Of a stretch of 64,000 bases of DNA, positions 9,233 through 19,111 are shown in pieces. Under the pieces are notes generated by a model. It saw only the letters and a program-made list of their open reading frames with translations, was not told the origin of the DNA and did not search any database. Numbering within the stretch: position 1 is the first letter of the stretch; each line of letters starts with the position of its first letter. The stretch covers positions 207,501 to 271,500 of the forward strand of contig JAMPIV010012239.1 of assembly GCA_024509875.1 (NCBI GenBank). Reading direction: 5' to 3'. Source of the stretch: Oreohelix idahoensis. Taxonomy: Eukaryota > Mollusca > Gastropoda > Stylommatophora > Oreohelicidae. The translations under genes and the position numbers were made by a program.

Positions 9233-11745
9233 ACAAGGACATACGGATCTATTGTCGATCCTGTAAAGTATGTCAAGAAGTCAAATCCAAAGGTCCTCGT
9301 CATGCTGCGCCTATTCAGGCTGCAGATATTCCTATTCGTCCATTCCAGAAAATGGCGATAGACATCATTGGTCCATTTAAGATCAAATCTGCTAGAGGAC
9401 ATCAGTTTATCTTAACGTGTGTAGACATGTGCACACGTTGGCCAGAGGCTATCCCTCTAAAGAGCATTACTACCGCTGACATTGCAGATGCTCTTTGGCT
9501 TATATTTTCTCGGCTGGGATTCCCCGGAGAAATATTATCAGATCATGGCACCCAACTGATATCGGATACCATGTCTCAAGTAATGTCTACTCTACAGATA
9601 GAGAGATCTTTGAGTAGCATCTATCATCCTATGTCCAATGGGATGGTCGAGCGACTAAATAGAACACTTAAGAACTTATTAGGGAAGATAACTGAGGATC
9701 ATCCTCAAGATTGGGATAGGGTTTTACCCGCGGCCCTCTTCGCGTACAGAGAGGTCCCCAATGAACATACAGGGTTTTCGCCCTTTGAACTTGTCTTTGG
9801 CGCGCGACCGCGCGGCCCAATGTCTTTGCTGCATGATCTTATAACAGCTGACAATATTGACGATGACACAAAATCTTCTTACGAGTATGTCATCGCGCTG
9901 AGACAAAAGATTATCGAAGCATGCAAATTGGCAACGTCCTCTTCTGAATTTGCTAAGCAGAAGGCAAGACAATTTGCTAATAAGAAGAGAACTTTACGAC
10001 AACTTTGTCCTGGTGACAAAGCATTTGTTTTGCTACCTTGTCGTGAAAATAGACTCCTTATTAGTTGGAAAGGTCCGTACGATATAATATCGAAAATTTC
10101 AGATGTTGACTACATCGTCGATATTAACGGGAAGCATAAAACCTTCCACATCAATATGCTTACGGAGTTCCATGAACGTCCTGACTATTTACAGCCTATT
10201 TTCCAGGCAACGGACGATTCTCATGTCAAACATGGTCATTACTCATCACTGTCTGTAATACAGGATGAGGAAACAAGTTTTTCGGATGTTAATCTCCCGC
10301 TTCCAATGATCCCACTTCATTCTAGTGAATCATGGAAAGACGTTACTGTTTCTCCTGATTTGTCTCTAGGAGAACGGCGACAAGTTTCGTCTATGTTACA
10401 AACATTTCAGGATGTCCTCACTGACATCCCTGGACAAACTCATGTCATTGAGCATGACATTGTTCTAACTGAACATACTCCAATTAGGGTTAGGCCTTAT
10501 CCTATCCCTATACATTTCCAAACACAAGTTGAAAAGGAGTTGGATGAAATGATAGATTTACAAATAATCGAACCATCCACTTCTGCATATTCTTCGCCGA
10601 TGGTTATTGTTCGAAAAAAAGACAATAACATACGTCTTTGCGTTGACTATCGCAAATTGAATCAAGTTACGAAGTTCGATGCTGAACCTATGCCTTTACT
10701 AGAAGAGTTACTTACTCGTCTTTCTAAATCGCATTTTTTCACTAAACTTGATTTGTCTAAAGGATATTGGCAAGTTCCATTATCCGAACGCGCCAAACCT
10801 CTTACCGCTTTCTCTACTCCCAGAGGCCTTTTCCAATGGAATTTTATGCCTTTCGGCTTTATGAACGCACCAGCTACATTTGTACGCATGATGCGTCGAA
10901 TCCTATCGTATCGGTCAGATGTCATTGCTTATCTAGACGACATCTGTCTTTTCAGCGATACTTGGGAAGATCACTATTCAGGATTAGTTGAATTATTATC
11001 AACTCTGCGTGAGTATAACCTGACAGCAAAACCATCTAAAGCTTGTATTGGCTTTAGCGAAATTGCTTTCTTAGGCCATCGAGTAGGTCACGGTTTCTTG
11101 AAGACAGAAGACCATAATATCACTAAGATACTTAACATCTCTATCCCTAGGACTAAAAAGCAAGTGCGAAGTCTTTTAGGTCTCATACAATTTTATGGAC
11201 GTTTCATTCCGAATCTGTCCTCTATCATGGCACCTCTTTCTACACTATTAAAGAAAGGGTCGCCTAACATGGTTCACTGGTCTCATGAATGCCAATCTTC
11301 ACTAGAGAAGATCAAAACTATGTTTTCATCACCACCTATTTTAGTGTTACCTACAACAGATAAGACATTTGTTCTTCGTAGTGACGCTTCATCCACTGGG
11401 ATTGGAGCGGCACTAATGCAAGAGTACTCTGGAACTCTGCATCCTGTAATGTACATATCCAGAAAACTTAATGCTGCAGAAAGGAATTACTCGGTTTTAG
11501 ACCGCGAATTATTGGCAATGGTTTGGTCAATTCTCAAACTCCAAAGATTCCTTCTGGGCGCGCATTTCGTAGTGGAAACTGACCAAAAAGCTCTTACGGC
11601 TATCCAAAGTAAGAACTTGAAGAGCTCGAGATCAACTCGATACGCAATCGCTCTTCAACCTTTTCATTTTTCGGTACGAGCTATCCGTGGTTCAGAAAAT
11701 GTGATGGCGGACATTCTGTCCAGATGCCCACATGATGCCACTTAG
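9160..11745 (+). CDS. E1 integrase-RT-RNase H, continuation after frameshift
   Basis: Second half of the E1 polyprotein (861 residues open; no true start, it is the continuation of the frame from 6896). Integrase zinc region ends CRSCKVCQ (res 32-39). Catalytic D68 (MAIDIIG), D128 (LSDHGTQ), E164 (MVERLNRT), with 35 residues between the last two. A GPY/F-like segment WKGPYDIISKI lies at ~303-313. RT at ~455-625 has LCVDYRKLN, TKLDLSKGYWQ, MPFGFMNAP and YLDD at 591-594. RNase H at ~738-855 has D742, E783, D808 and D851 (MADILSR). The protein ends right after RNase H, so integrase lies before RT, as in Gmr1-like elements. All catalytic residues are present. Confidence 0.95.
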   Translation: MCWSHMGFSRTKSRVLAAFFWPFVNKDIRIYCRSCKVCQEVKSKGPRHAAPIQAADIPIRPFQKMAIDIIGPFKIKSARGHQFILTCVDMCTRWPEAIPLKSITTADIADALWLIFSRLGFPGEILSDHGTQLISDTMSQVMSTLQIERSLSSIYHPMSNGMVERLNRTLKNLLGKITEDHPQDWDRVLPAALFAYREVPNEHTGFSPFELVFGARPRGPMSLLHDLITADNIDDDTKSSYEYVIALRQKIIEACKLATSSSEFAKQKARQFANKKRTLRQLCPGDKAFVLLPCRENRLLISWKGPYDIISKISDVDYIVDINGKHKTFHINMLTEFHERPDYLQPIFQATDDSHVKHGHYSSLSVIQDEETSFSDVNLPLPMIPLHSSESWKDVTVSPDLSLGERRQVSSMLQTFQDVLTDIPGQTHVIEHDIVLTEHTPIRVRPYPIPIHFQTQVEKELDEMIDLQIIEPSTSAYSSPMVIVRKKDNNIRLCVDYRKLNQVTKFDAEPMPLLEELLTRLSKSHFFTKLDLSKGYWQVPLSERAKPLTAFSTPRGLFQWNFMPFGFMNAPATFVRMMRRILSYRSDVIAYLDDICLFSDTWEDHYSGLVELLSTLREYNLTAKPSKACIGFSEIAFLGHRVGHGFLKTEDHNITKILNISIPRTKKQVRSLLGLIQFYGRFIPNLSSIMAPLSTLLKKGSPNMVHWSHECQSSLEKIKTMFSSPPILVLPTTDKTFVLRSDASSTGIGAALMQEYSGTLHPVMYISRKLNAAERNYSVLDRELLAMVWSILKLQRFLLGAHFVVETDQKALTAIQSKNLKSSRSTRYAIALQPFHFSVRAIRGSENVMADILSRCPHDAT

Positions 11746-12194
11746 CTGTTAAATATTGGATCTTTTTAATATGTATAACTTTACAACAGTTATTTTTTGT
11801 TTCTTTACTAAGATACACATTTGTAATTTAATAATAGAATGATGGTATCGCTACTTAGCGGTTTATTGATGTTAATTCACCGCTGTTCTTTGATGATTGT
11901 TTCTTCATAAATCATAAATTTAAGATTGTAGTGTGAATTTTTGGTATGCATTGTATAATTACCAGAATTGTATTATACGTACATCACACCTTCCTGGAAA
12001 CATTTATTCGTAGGGAAACAATTTCTCTCAGATTTTGAGATATATATTCTCACCAGTCATATTAGGAATTATAGTTATTCCTGATATTTTCATCTGCGCA
12101 GTATTCTTGCGTTGTGAGCCTATTCTACGGTGCTCCTAGATGTATTTTAAAAAAAAAAATTTATTTTTTTTTTTCCCGGGAGGTGTGGTAAGAC
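11746..12194 (+). other. E1 3' UTR and polypurine tract
   Basis: Non-coding, A/T-rich, ending in T-rich sequence and CCCGGGAGGTGTGGTAAGAC (12175-12194) just before the 3' LTR. The pattern GG(A/G/T)GGTGYGGTA just upstream of the LTR recurs in E2, E3 and E4, so this is the likely plus-strand primer. Confidence 0.75.
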
Positions 12195-14457
12195 TGTAAA
12201 GGGCAATTTTTACTATCTTGCAATATAATACATTTATATTCTTATTATGTTCGCAAATATTTTGGAAGCAAAGTATTTCCTTTTTTAAGTGCTTAAGGAG
12301 AAGTCATTTTTGGGTTGCTTCCCTTGAAAATAGTTCTGTCATCTTCGATCGGACTCCGCAGACGACTCTAGGCCTACTGCGATTTATTCTGTGGCTGAGT
12401 AGGAATAGATTGTTCTTGCTTCAGTATATCTATGGCCTGAATTTATACGTAGTGTTTGTATGAGTAGGACGAGTCTGTCTTATATATGGATATCTTTGCA
12501 TTTCTAAGTCGAACTAATTTGGTTGTCGCTAGAAAAGGTCAAAGGCTATGCAGCGGAAGTATCGCTAGCAAGGGGTGTGATCCATGGCTGTCATCCTGTG
12601 AGGATGCCGAGTTTTGTTGTAGCAGGCTTTTTTGCCGAAATAGTGATCTATATATGGATGGGGAAAAGTGATAATCATTTAGACATGTTGTATGTACTTT
12701 ACCCCAGTGTTTATTCTCTTTTGCCAAGGAATGGCAAAGTTATATTTCGCATAAAAAGGTAAAACCACAATTTATTGTGAACTTGGGCTTCGCCATCGTT
12801 GTTGATAAGCAGATGCACAGTGGTACTTTTAAAAAGAATATCCATTCAAAGGAAGAAGACATTCCTATGTATCAGCACTAGATTGTATGATATTATTCAA
12901 TTACCTCTATGAGAGAAGCTATGAAGAAATGAGGACATTTAATGAATGACTAATTTTGGTCTATATTCTATAGTGAGTGAAGCTCACGAGAGAGAGAGAA
13001 CAGCCATGTTGAAATTCATATACTTTGTATTTATCGAGTGAGAAAAAGGGATGCCTGTACTATCGCTCGATGAACCAAGAGATCACTGCTACGTGTGAGA
13101 ACCCATGTCTGGGATTCCTATATTATGAAATATATATATATTGAACTTTACGTGAAGGAATATTCGCTAGACGAGGTTAGGTCTAGGAGCCTTCCTATAT
13201 ATTGGTTTTGGTCTGACGTGCCCAGTCAGTAAAGCCAGATGATTTACATGATGGAACGCTGAATGCTTATTTACGAATGCTCCATTATGATATTTGCCAA
13301 GCATGAATGCTAACTTAAGATGATATTCCTGTGATCAACATTATGCTGTCTATGTCGACATTTGTTCCTGTAACCATACACGTACTGTCCAAGTGTGCGT
13401 CCCATTAAATGTTATAAAAGACCACCGTAGTTCCAGTACTTCTTGAATTCGAACAGTGTGAGTATGAGTGATGTACTACCAACCTGTCAACTCTATCGAA
13501 TCATTCTACCATTCGCGTACTGACATTCAGATACACACTCATTGTTTACACTCACATTCTTGCCGGAGCCTCATCACGTTCCAGGACAAGATGACCTGTA
13601 TGACCAAAACTGTGCTGGGTTTGATGAGTTGACAATCGTTACACTTTGCTACACCAGTCCCAACATCTACATTTATCCACTGGTGGACATTCACATCATT
13701 TAACACATTAACTACCGAATTAAAAAACACACTGTGGCCGAATTAAATTTTTTTCCCATTTTCATCCTGTAGGTGTTTGCACAAAATAAGCTGTAGTTTT
13801 CGTGAATGTTTACAGATTTTTATGAATTACACGTCATTTTAAAGATAAATGAATGCACTATTACAATAAATACGGTTGTAACTCTAATAGAGGTTGTTGC
13901 TATTTAACGGCCCTCAGATGACCGAGGACTTGCAATATTTTCACAATTATGACTGCTTGCGCCCCATCTTTATCAAAATCACAATTTCAATCAATGTGCA
14001 CACCGTTTTCACTCTTGTCCTCGTCGCTAGATCTATCAGTCAATTGTTGAAACACGTTTCTATCCTATTTAGCCGTTAGACGAGATGTACGCGCATTTTT
14101 TGTAGTCCTATCACTAGTTGCCACGGTAACCAGTTTTACACGATTTGGTAACTAACACAAAACGCTGAAAAATATGAACATAATATCAATTTTCCAGTGT
14201 TCTACAACAACCATGCTTTGGGAATTTGTTTTCCGGTGGCAACTTAAAATCTCGAACCAGATCAGAAAGTTTTTCAGTACATTTTTCATTCGTTTTATTA
14301 CTAAAATTAGATTGGCGCTCTGAGCGGCTTGCGGTCCAAACGTGATTATTTTTTGAGCCGCAGACAGCGGCTTGCGGTAGTTAATGTGTTAACAAATAAA
14401 GCATGATTCAACAACTAGTAGCCAGTATGAGTTAACAACTACACAAAGAGTTTAACA
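12195..14457 (+). repeat. E1 3' LTR, interrupted by a MITE
   Basis: Copy of 4043-5614 at an offset of 8152. It contains a TTAA-flanked insertion (13704-14388) between the TATA box (13413) and AATAAA (14395). It ends TTTAACA at 14457 and runs directly into the minisatellite. Confidence 0.95.
13704..14388. mobile_element. TTAA-flanked MITE, piggyBac-like, 685 bp
   Basis: Absent from the otherwise identical 5' LTR, so its boundaries are exact. TTAA lies on both sides (13700-13703 and 14389-14392). Perfect 14-bp terminal inverted repeats CACATTAACTACCG / CGGTAGTTAATGTG. TTAA duplication and ends of this form point to the piggyBac group. There is no transposase; the small frame at 13894-14079 is not recognisable. 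Mobilised in trans, if at all. Confidence 0.92.
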
Positions 14458-14840
14458 TACCCATTTACAGCTGGTTAGACTGATGCGTGACCCTGTTCCC
14501 TTCCTCGCTGCCGTTGCCTTCTCTAACTCAAGATCAGAGTCAGGTACCCATTTACAGCTGGTTAGACTGATGCGTGACCCTGTTCCCTTCCTCGCTGCCG
14601 TTGCCTTCTCTAACTCAAGATCAGAGTCAGGTACCCATTTACAGCTGGTTAGACTGATGCGTGACCCTGTTCCCTTCCTCGCTGCCGTTGCCTTCTCTAA
14701 CTCAAGATCAGAGTCAGGTACCCATTTACAGCTGGTTAGACTGATGCGTGACCCTGTTCCCTTCCTCGCTGCCGTTGCCTTCTCTAACTCAAGATCAGAG
14801 TCAGGTACCCTTTTACAGCTGGTTTGACTGATGCGTGACA
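14458..14840 (+). repeat. 87-bp minisatellite, forward block
   Basis: Units start at 14458, 14545, 14632, 14719 and 14806 (partial). Since 87 is a multiple of three, both strands carry open frames of 29-residue repeats (e.g. MRDPVPFLAAVAFSNSRSE). I regard these as a by-product of the period, not as genes. Confidence 0.95.
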
Positions 14841-14845
14841 CCTGT

Positions 14846-15019
14846 TATGGAGTGTTAGAGACTTCACCATACTAGGTCCAGCATCGAGAGATGGGGCCTA
14901 CCTAGCTATAAATGGGTACTTAACTTTGAGTTAGGGAAGGAAAAGACAGTGAGGAAGGAAACTGGTCTCCCCACCTCTCGATGCTGGACCTAGTATGGTG
15001 AAGTCTCTAACACTCCATA
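14846..15019. repeat. Inverted repeat, 45-bp arms, 84-bp spacer
   Basis: Arm 14846-14890 (TATGGAGTGTTAGAGACTTC...) is the exact reverse complement of 14975-15019. It forms the centre of a larger inverted arrangement: forward minisatellite units to the left and reversed units to the right. Confidence 0.93.
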
Positions 15020-15352
15020 ACCAGCTGTAAATGGGTACCTGACTCTGATCATGAGTTAGAGAAGGCAACGGCAGCGAGGAAGGGAACAGGTGTTACGCAT
15101 TAGTCTAACCAGCTGTAAAAGGGTACCTGCCTCTGATCTTGAGTTAGAGAAGGCAACGGCAGCGAGGAAGGGAACAGGTGTCACACATGTCTAACCAGCT
15201 GTAAAAGGGTACCTGCCTCTGATCTTGAGTTAGAGAAGGCAACGGCATCGAGGAAGGGAACAGGTGTCACACATCAGTCTAACCAGCTGTAAAAGGGTAC
15301 CTGCCTCTGATCTTGCGTTAGAGAAGGCAACGGCAGCGAGGAAGGGAACAGG
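15020..15352 (-). repeat. 87-bp minisatellite, reversed block
   Basis: Four units of about 85-88 bp in reverse orientation, starting AACCAGCTGTAAA near 15021, 15109, 15194 and 15280. More diverged from each other than the forward block. Confidence 0.9.
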
Positions 15353-15674
15353 CCACCCTACCTCATAAAGCTGGGACCCAGTACATCGAAGTCTATAACA
15401 CTTCACTCCCCAACGGCAGAATGTGCTACGTGACTACAACCTTACAAACGGCAGGCGTGTTTTTAAAAAAATTCTAAGAAACGGGGGAGGGGGGGAGAGG
15501 ACAATGTGAAATGACACTTTTTCAGTCAAAAGAAAATTTTTTTTTTCTTAAATTATGTGTTTTGGCGCGGCTTTGGAGCGGCAAATCTGATCGTGCCGCT
15601 AGTGGTACTCATTTGCCCTTTGTGAAAAGACTGTCAGATACCAGGTGGTCCGCTTGGGCAGATGCGACAAAAGC
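15353..15674. other. Right arm of the TIR element, no gene seen
   Basis: Unique sequence with G-, A- and T-runs (15460-15550) and the segment GGCGCGGCTTTGGAGCGGC. No recognisable coding capacity. Confidence 0.5.
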
Positions 15675-15687
15675 ACTTTTACACAAT

Positions 15688-16599
15688 TCATAACCCTCCA
15701 CTCCCAAGGGAGCATAGGCTTTCAACAAACACATGCCAAGTCTTCCTGTCACGTGCCATCATCTCAAGTTCTTTCCATGTTCTCCTCATCATTTTCACCT
15801 CTGTTTCCAACTCTCTTCTCCATGTACTTCTTGGTCTTCCTCTGCCTCTCCTGCCCTGGGGGTTCCAGAACAAGGACTGCCTTGTAATGCTATCAACAGG
15901 TTTCCTTAGTGTAAATCCGATGAATAGTGGTGAATTCCATTCCAGACTTTGTTCAACTATTATTCTCAAAGTGGCTATCTGGTCTGTACACGATCTGTTT
16001 TGTCGAAAACCTGCTTGTTCATCTCTCAGTTTCTTGTCTATGGACTCTTTTAATCTCTCAAGGATAATCCTGTTTAATACTTTTCCTGGCACTGATAGTA
16101 ACATTATTCCTCTATAATTTGTGCACTCTTGTAGATTTCCCTTCTTAGGCAACTTAACCAGATATCCTTCCTTCCATTCTGCTGGTATCTCTTCCTTTTC
16201 CCAGACTTTACCAAGTAATTTATATAACATCTCTGTAGCTGTGTCGATATCTGCTTTGATGGCCTCTGCTGGAATGCCATCAGGTCCAGACGCTTTTCCA
16301 TCTCTTAGAAGCTTTATGGCTTTCTTTATTTCTTCCTTCGTTGGTCTTTCACCGTTAATTTGTAGCTCTTCTTCTGCTGGCTGGATGTCCGGCGGGTTTT
16401 GTGGAGCTGGTCTATTGAGAAGGTCCCCAAAATATTCTGTCCACCTCTTCATTTGCTCTTGTATATTGCTGAGCAGTTTCCCATTCTTGTCTTTTATGAG
16501 GCAACTTGTTTGCTTGTATTTCCCTGTTAGCTTCTTTGTGCTGCTATACAGTTCTCTCATATTTCCTTTGGCTGCAGCATCTTCTGCCTCTCTTGCCAA
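15688..16599 (-). pseudogene. LINE RT N-terminal part fused in frame to the C-terminal domain
   Basis: 303 codons, open. Residues 1-90 are the pre-RT linker (EEQMKRWTEYFGDLLNRP). About 90-225 are RT fingers and palm start (GKASGPDGIPAEAIKAD, YRGIMLLSVPGKVLNRI, DEQAGFRQNRSCTDQI, SLEWNSPLFIGF). The next residues are LRKPVDSITRQ and the C-terminal GRRGRGRPRSTWRREL. The expected continuation with the first catalytic Asp, the RT motif with two Asp (FADD/YADD) and the thumb is absent. The join keeps the frame at about 15915. RT activity is impossible. Confidence 0.85.
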
Positions 16600-16661
16600 C
16601 TCCTCTATATACTTCCTCTTGTCTCTTTTGATACTTCTTTGTTTGCTTCTGTGTACACTTC

Positions 16662-17878
16662 TTAAACCTTGGCTTTGGAACTTCTGGTTTTGCTTGTGTT
16701 TAAATCTGCTTTCTTGTTTTTTCTGTCTTTTATCTTATTGATGGTTTCTCTTGTTATCCATGCTTTTTGTTGTCTTTCCCTTTTCCCCAGTATTTCTTCA
16801 CATGTCTCCTTCCATACCGTTTTGACCTGCTGCCAATAGTCTTCTGTATTCTCTACATCTTCCAGCTGTTGGAGCACTTGGAATTTGTTGGATACTGTGA
16901 CCGCAAATTTGTCTCTTGATTTCTTAGCTGTCCTACATTAAACTGTTGTCTATAATTTTGCATTATTGCATATTTCTTGAGTTTCATTTTTACTTTGGCT
17001 ATCAGAAGATGGTGATCTGATGCCACATCTGCTCCTCTATATACCTTTACATCCTGCAATGATGATCTAAACTTCTTTATGCATATATGATCGATCTGAT
17101 TTTCGGTTCTATGGTCTGTTAATATCCATGTTGCCTTGTGTATTCTCTTATGTGGAAACATGCTTCCTCCTATAGCCAGTTGATTTGAAGCACAGAAGTT
17201 TGCGAATAGTTCTCCATTTTCATTCATTACTCCTAGCCCATGTTTTCCCATGACTTCTTCAAATCCGGTGTTGACTGTACCTATCTTTGCATTCATGTCA
17301 CCCATCAAATTTGTGATGTCTCTTCTTTTTACTTTATCCATAATTTCCTGTAGTTTAGTATAAAATGCTTCTTTCACAGACTCTTCTTTGTCATTAGTTG
17401 GTGCATAACATTGGATGAAATTTACATGAATTTTCTTTTTAGCTGTTTTTAAAGTAGCTGTTATTATTCTGGGTCCAACAGCTTCCCATTCAATGAGTGC
17501 TTTCTGTGCTTCTTAAGATAACATAAGAGCTACCCCTTCACTGTGGTGTGAACTTTCATCTTCATGTCCTGAGGACAGCACCAATTCACCTGTGATGAGT
17601 TTCTTCCTGACTACCCCCTTCCACTTTGTTTCACACATTCCCAGAACCTCGATTTTTTATTCCCTCATTTCTGCTGCTACTTGCGCCACTTTCCCTTGTT
17701 CGTTTAAAGTCCGAACATTCCAGGTGTCAAATCTGGAAGTTCTCCTAGAAGAAAGAAGGTTAGTCAGCAACACAGACTCCTTTCGGCTTTCTCTGTGTTG
17801 CATCATACGCCTCCCCGCGAGAGGACCTTCCCCTGTCTTGGATGGTTGTGTTTTATTTTCTTTATTTGACTTGTCCAT
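16662..17878 (-). pseudogene. LINE apurinic-type endonuclease region
   Basis: Starts with ATG at 17878 in a short leader peptide, then endonuclease motifs in order: FDTWNVRTLN, CETKW, IQCYAPTND (near 17400), GDMNAKIG (near 17295), NQIDHICIKKF (near 17090), ASDHHLLIAK (near 17010). The linker toward RT continues to 16662. It is broken by in-frame stops near 17658 and 17515 and frameshifts near 16870 and 16650. It nicks target DNA for target-primed reverse transcription in intact relatives. Confidence 0.85.
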
Positions 17879-18043
17879 ATTTGTTGAAGTTTTTTGTGGT
17901 TTAAAATTTTTTACAGGATGGGGTAACCGGCCCCATGCCCAATCCTCCTTAGTAGCTTTCTACGACATGCTTGGCAGGGGACAGTGTTACTATTCTTTGC
18001 TCCCCTTTCGGGCCCCGGTAACACACGGGTGAACTTTTACACA

Positions 18044-18269
18044 GCTTTTCTGCAATAAAACAAGTCTTGGACCCATGCTACTACCCCTACCTGCGAAAAT
18101 GCATAATAGACTAACCCGCAATCTCTACCTGCCAATTGGATTAACCCCGCGCATGCGGAAAAAAAGAAACATTATTGTAAGAAAAACAATGTAAGAAATA
18201 GGACGGTGCTCGGTTTGGGTAATAAATTTACAAAATAATAATTTCCCGGTGAATAAACGCACAAGTACC
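18044..18269. other. Right end of the TIR element
   Basis: Holds the right inverted repeat (about 18180-18269, ending GCACAAGTACC). No gene. Confidence 0.65.
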
Positions 18270-18276
18270 GAAAAGG

Positions 18277-18784
18277 TTCTTATGATGAGCGTCCGTTGTC
18301 TAGTATCGTCAATAAATCTATGAAACGTCAGCTATTGTCTACAATTACTGACTTCTACATGTGGTTGTGTGGATTGACTGTGACCTGTCAGAACCTATAC
18401 ACGCATTCGCACCCATCTATTGATGTCTACTCATCTACATATCACACCAACCACCCCTTCTTGAAGCAATCTATAGATATCAAGCGTATACACACTTGAG
18501 GGTGAGTTTGTGTGACACCCTGTCAGCACCTCTATGCCTAGTGACCTATATCAGTCAAAACATTGTCTCCAGGTCAACCTGACACTCACTCACCTACGCA
18601 GCATTTACACCTTCGATACCTGAGCAAGACCTGTATTATTTATGGTGGCCTACATTGATACGATGCAACATCTAGAGTGAGTCTACACATCTACGATGGC
18701 TCAGACAAGAACCCCCGTTCTAACCCTATATGACGGTCAATATGGTTTCTTCAGCCCCAACCTCAAATCAACGTACATTTAACA
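18277..18784 (+). repeat. E2 5' LTR, right piece
   Basis: Matches 26764-27269 of the 3' LTR (ATGATGAGCGTCCGTTGTC...) and ends TTTAACA at 18784. Confidence 0.9.
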
Positions 18785-18787
18785 TCA

Positions 18788-18800
18788 TGGTGAGCCAGCT
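18788..18800 (+). other. E2 primer-binding site
   Basis: TGGTGAGCCAGCT, three bases after the LTR end. Same form as E1. Confidence 0.6.
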
Positions 18801-18838
18801 CGTTGGGGTTTTCATGGTCACATTGTCAAGTTCGTCGT

Positions 18839-19111
18839 GACATTAGAAGGACAAGTGCCGATACGAGTGTCAATAGTGACATTAGAAGGACAAGTGCCGA
18901 TACGAGTGTCAATAGCGACATTAGATGGACAAGTGCCGATACGAGTGTCAATAGCGACATTAGAAGGACAAGTACCGATACGATTGTCTATAGCGACATT
19001 AGCAGGACAAGTGCCGATACGATTGTCTATACTAACATTAGAAGGACAAGTACCGATACGATTGTTTATATTGGCATCAGAAGGTCAAGTACTGTCGTCA
19101 TTGCAGTTCAA
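18839..19111 (+). repeat. 39-bp minisatellite in E2 leader, about 7 units
   Basis: Units GACATTAGAAGGACAAGTGC... start at 18839, 18878, 18917, 18956, 18995, 19034 and 19073. The period is 13 codons, which explains the repetitive open frames here. It is not seen in E1, E3 or E4. Confidence 0.93.

Larger units (their letters stand above)
4043..14457 (+). mobile_element. E1: young Gmr1-like LTR retrotransposon
   Basis: Full-length Ty3/gypsy element inserted in the 87-bp minisatellite. LTRs are 4043-5614 (1572 bp) and 12195-14457 (1574 bp plus a 685-bp MITE and its 4-bp duplication). By eye they differ by two substitutions and one GA dinucleotide, so the insertion is recent. Internal order: PBS 5617, leader, one ancestral frame Gag-protease-integrase-RT-RNase H (6896-11745), polypurine tract 12175-12194. 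The only coding defect seen is a 2-bp insertion near 9172. No target-site duplication is visible: the left flank is CAGG-AAGAC and the right flank TACCC. Confidence 0.95.
15686..18032 (-). mobile_element. Internally deleted LINE with both ends and an 11-bp TSD
   Basis: Minus-strand non-LTR retrotransposon flanked by ACTTTTACACA (15675-15685 and 18033-18043). The 5' end (ACCCGTGTGTTACCGGGGCC, near 18032) and the 3' end are both present, but the middle of the RT domain is missing. It is therefore a short, non-autonomous copy rather than a 5'-truncated one. Endonuclease of the apurinic type is present. Clade not firmly assigned (RTE-like suspected). Confidence 0.85.
3625..18269. mobile_element. 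TIR-bounded DNA transposon carrying minisatellite and nested elements
   Basis: The two ends are inverted copies: left GGTTCTTGTGCGTTAATTC at 3626, and the reverse complement of the right end, GGTACTTGTGCGTTTATTC, ending at 18269. Similarity continues inward for about 90 bp (CACCGG, then TTTATTACC, then ACCGT). The flanks repeat GAAAAGG (3618-3624 and 18270-18276), possibly 8 bp with one mismatch. I find no transposase frame in its own sequence (3625-4037, 14458-15674, 18044-18269), so it looks non-autonomous. Superfamily not assigned: 8-bp TSDs occur in hAT and Merlin, but the GGT...ACC termini do not decide. Without E1 and the LINE it would be about 1.9 kb. Confidence 0.7.

Noticed and set aside
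14452..14841. Repetitive 114-129 residue open frames on both strands
   Set aside because: They follow from the 87-bp repeat period (29 codons). No family resemblance or start context.
16121..16741. 206-codon plus-strand frame opposite the LINE RT, with hydrophobic residues
   Set aside because: Antisense shadow of the minus-strand RT and linker coding sequence.
18839..19111. Regular repeats resembling a CRISPR array
   Set aside because: Units are contiguous with no unique spacers, in a eukaryotic LTR element leader: a minisatellite.
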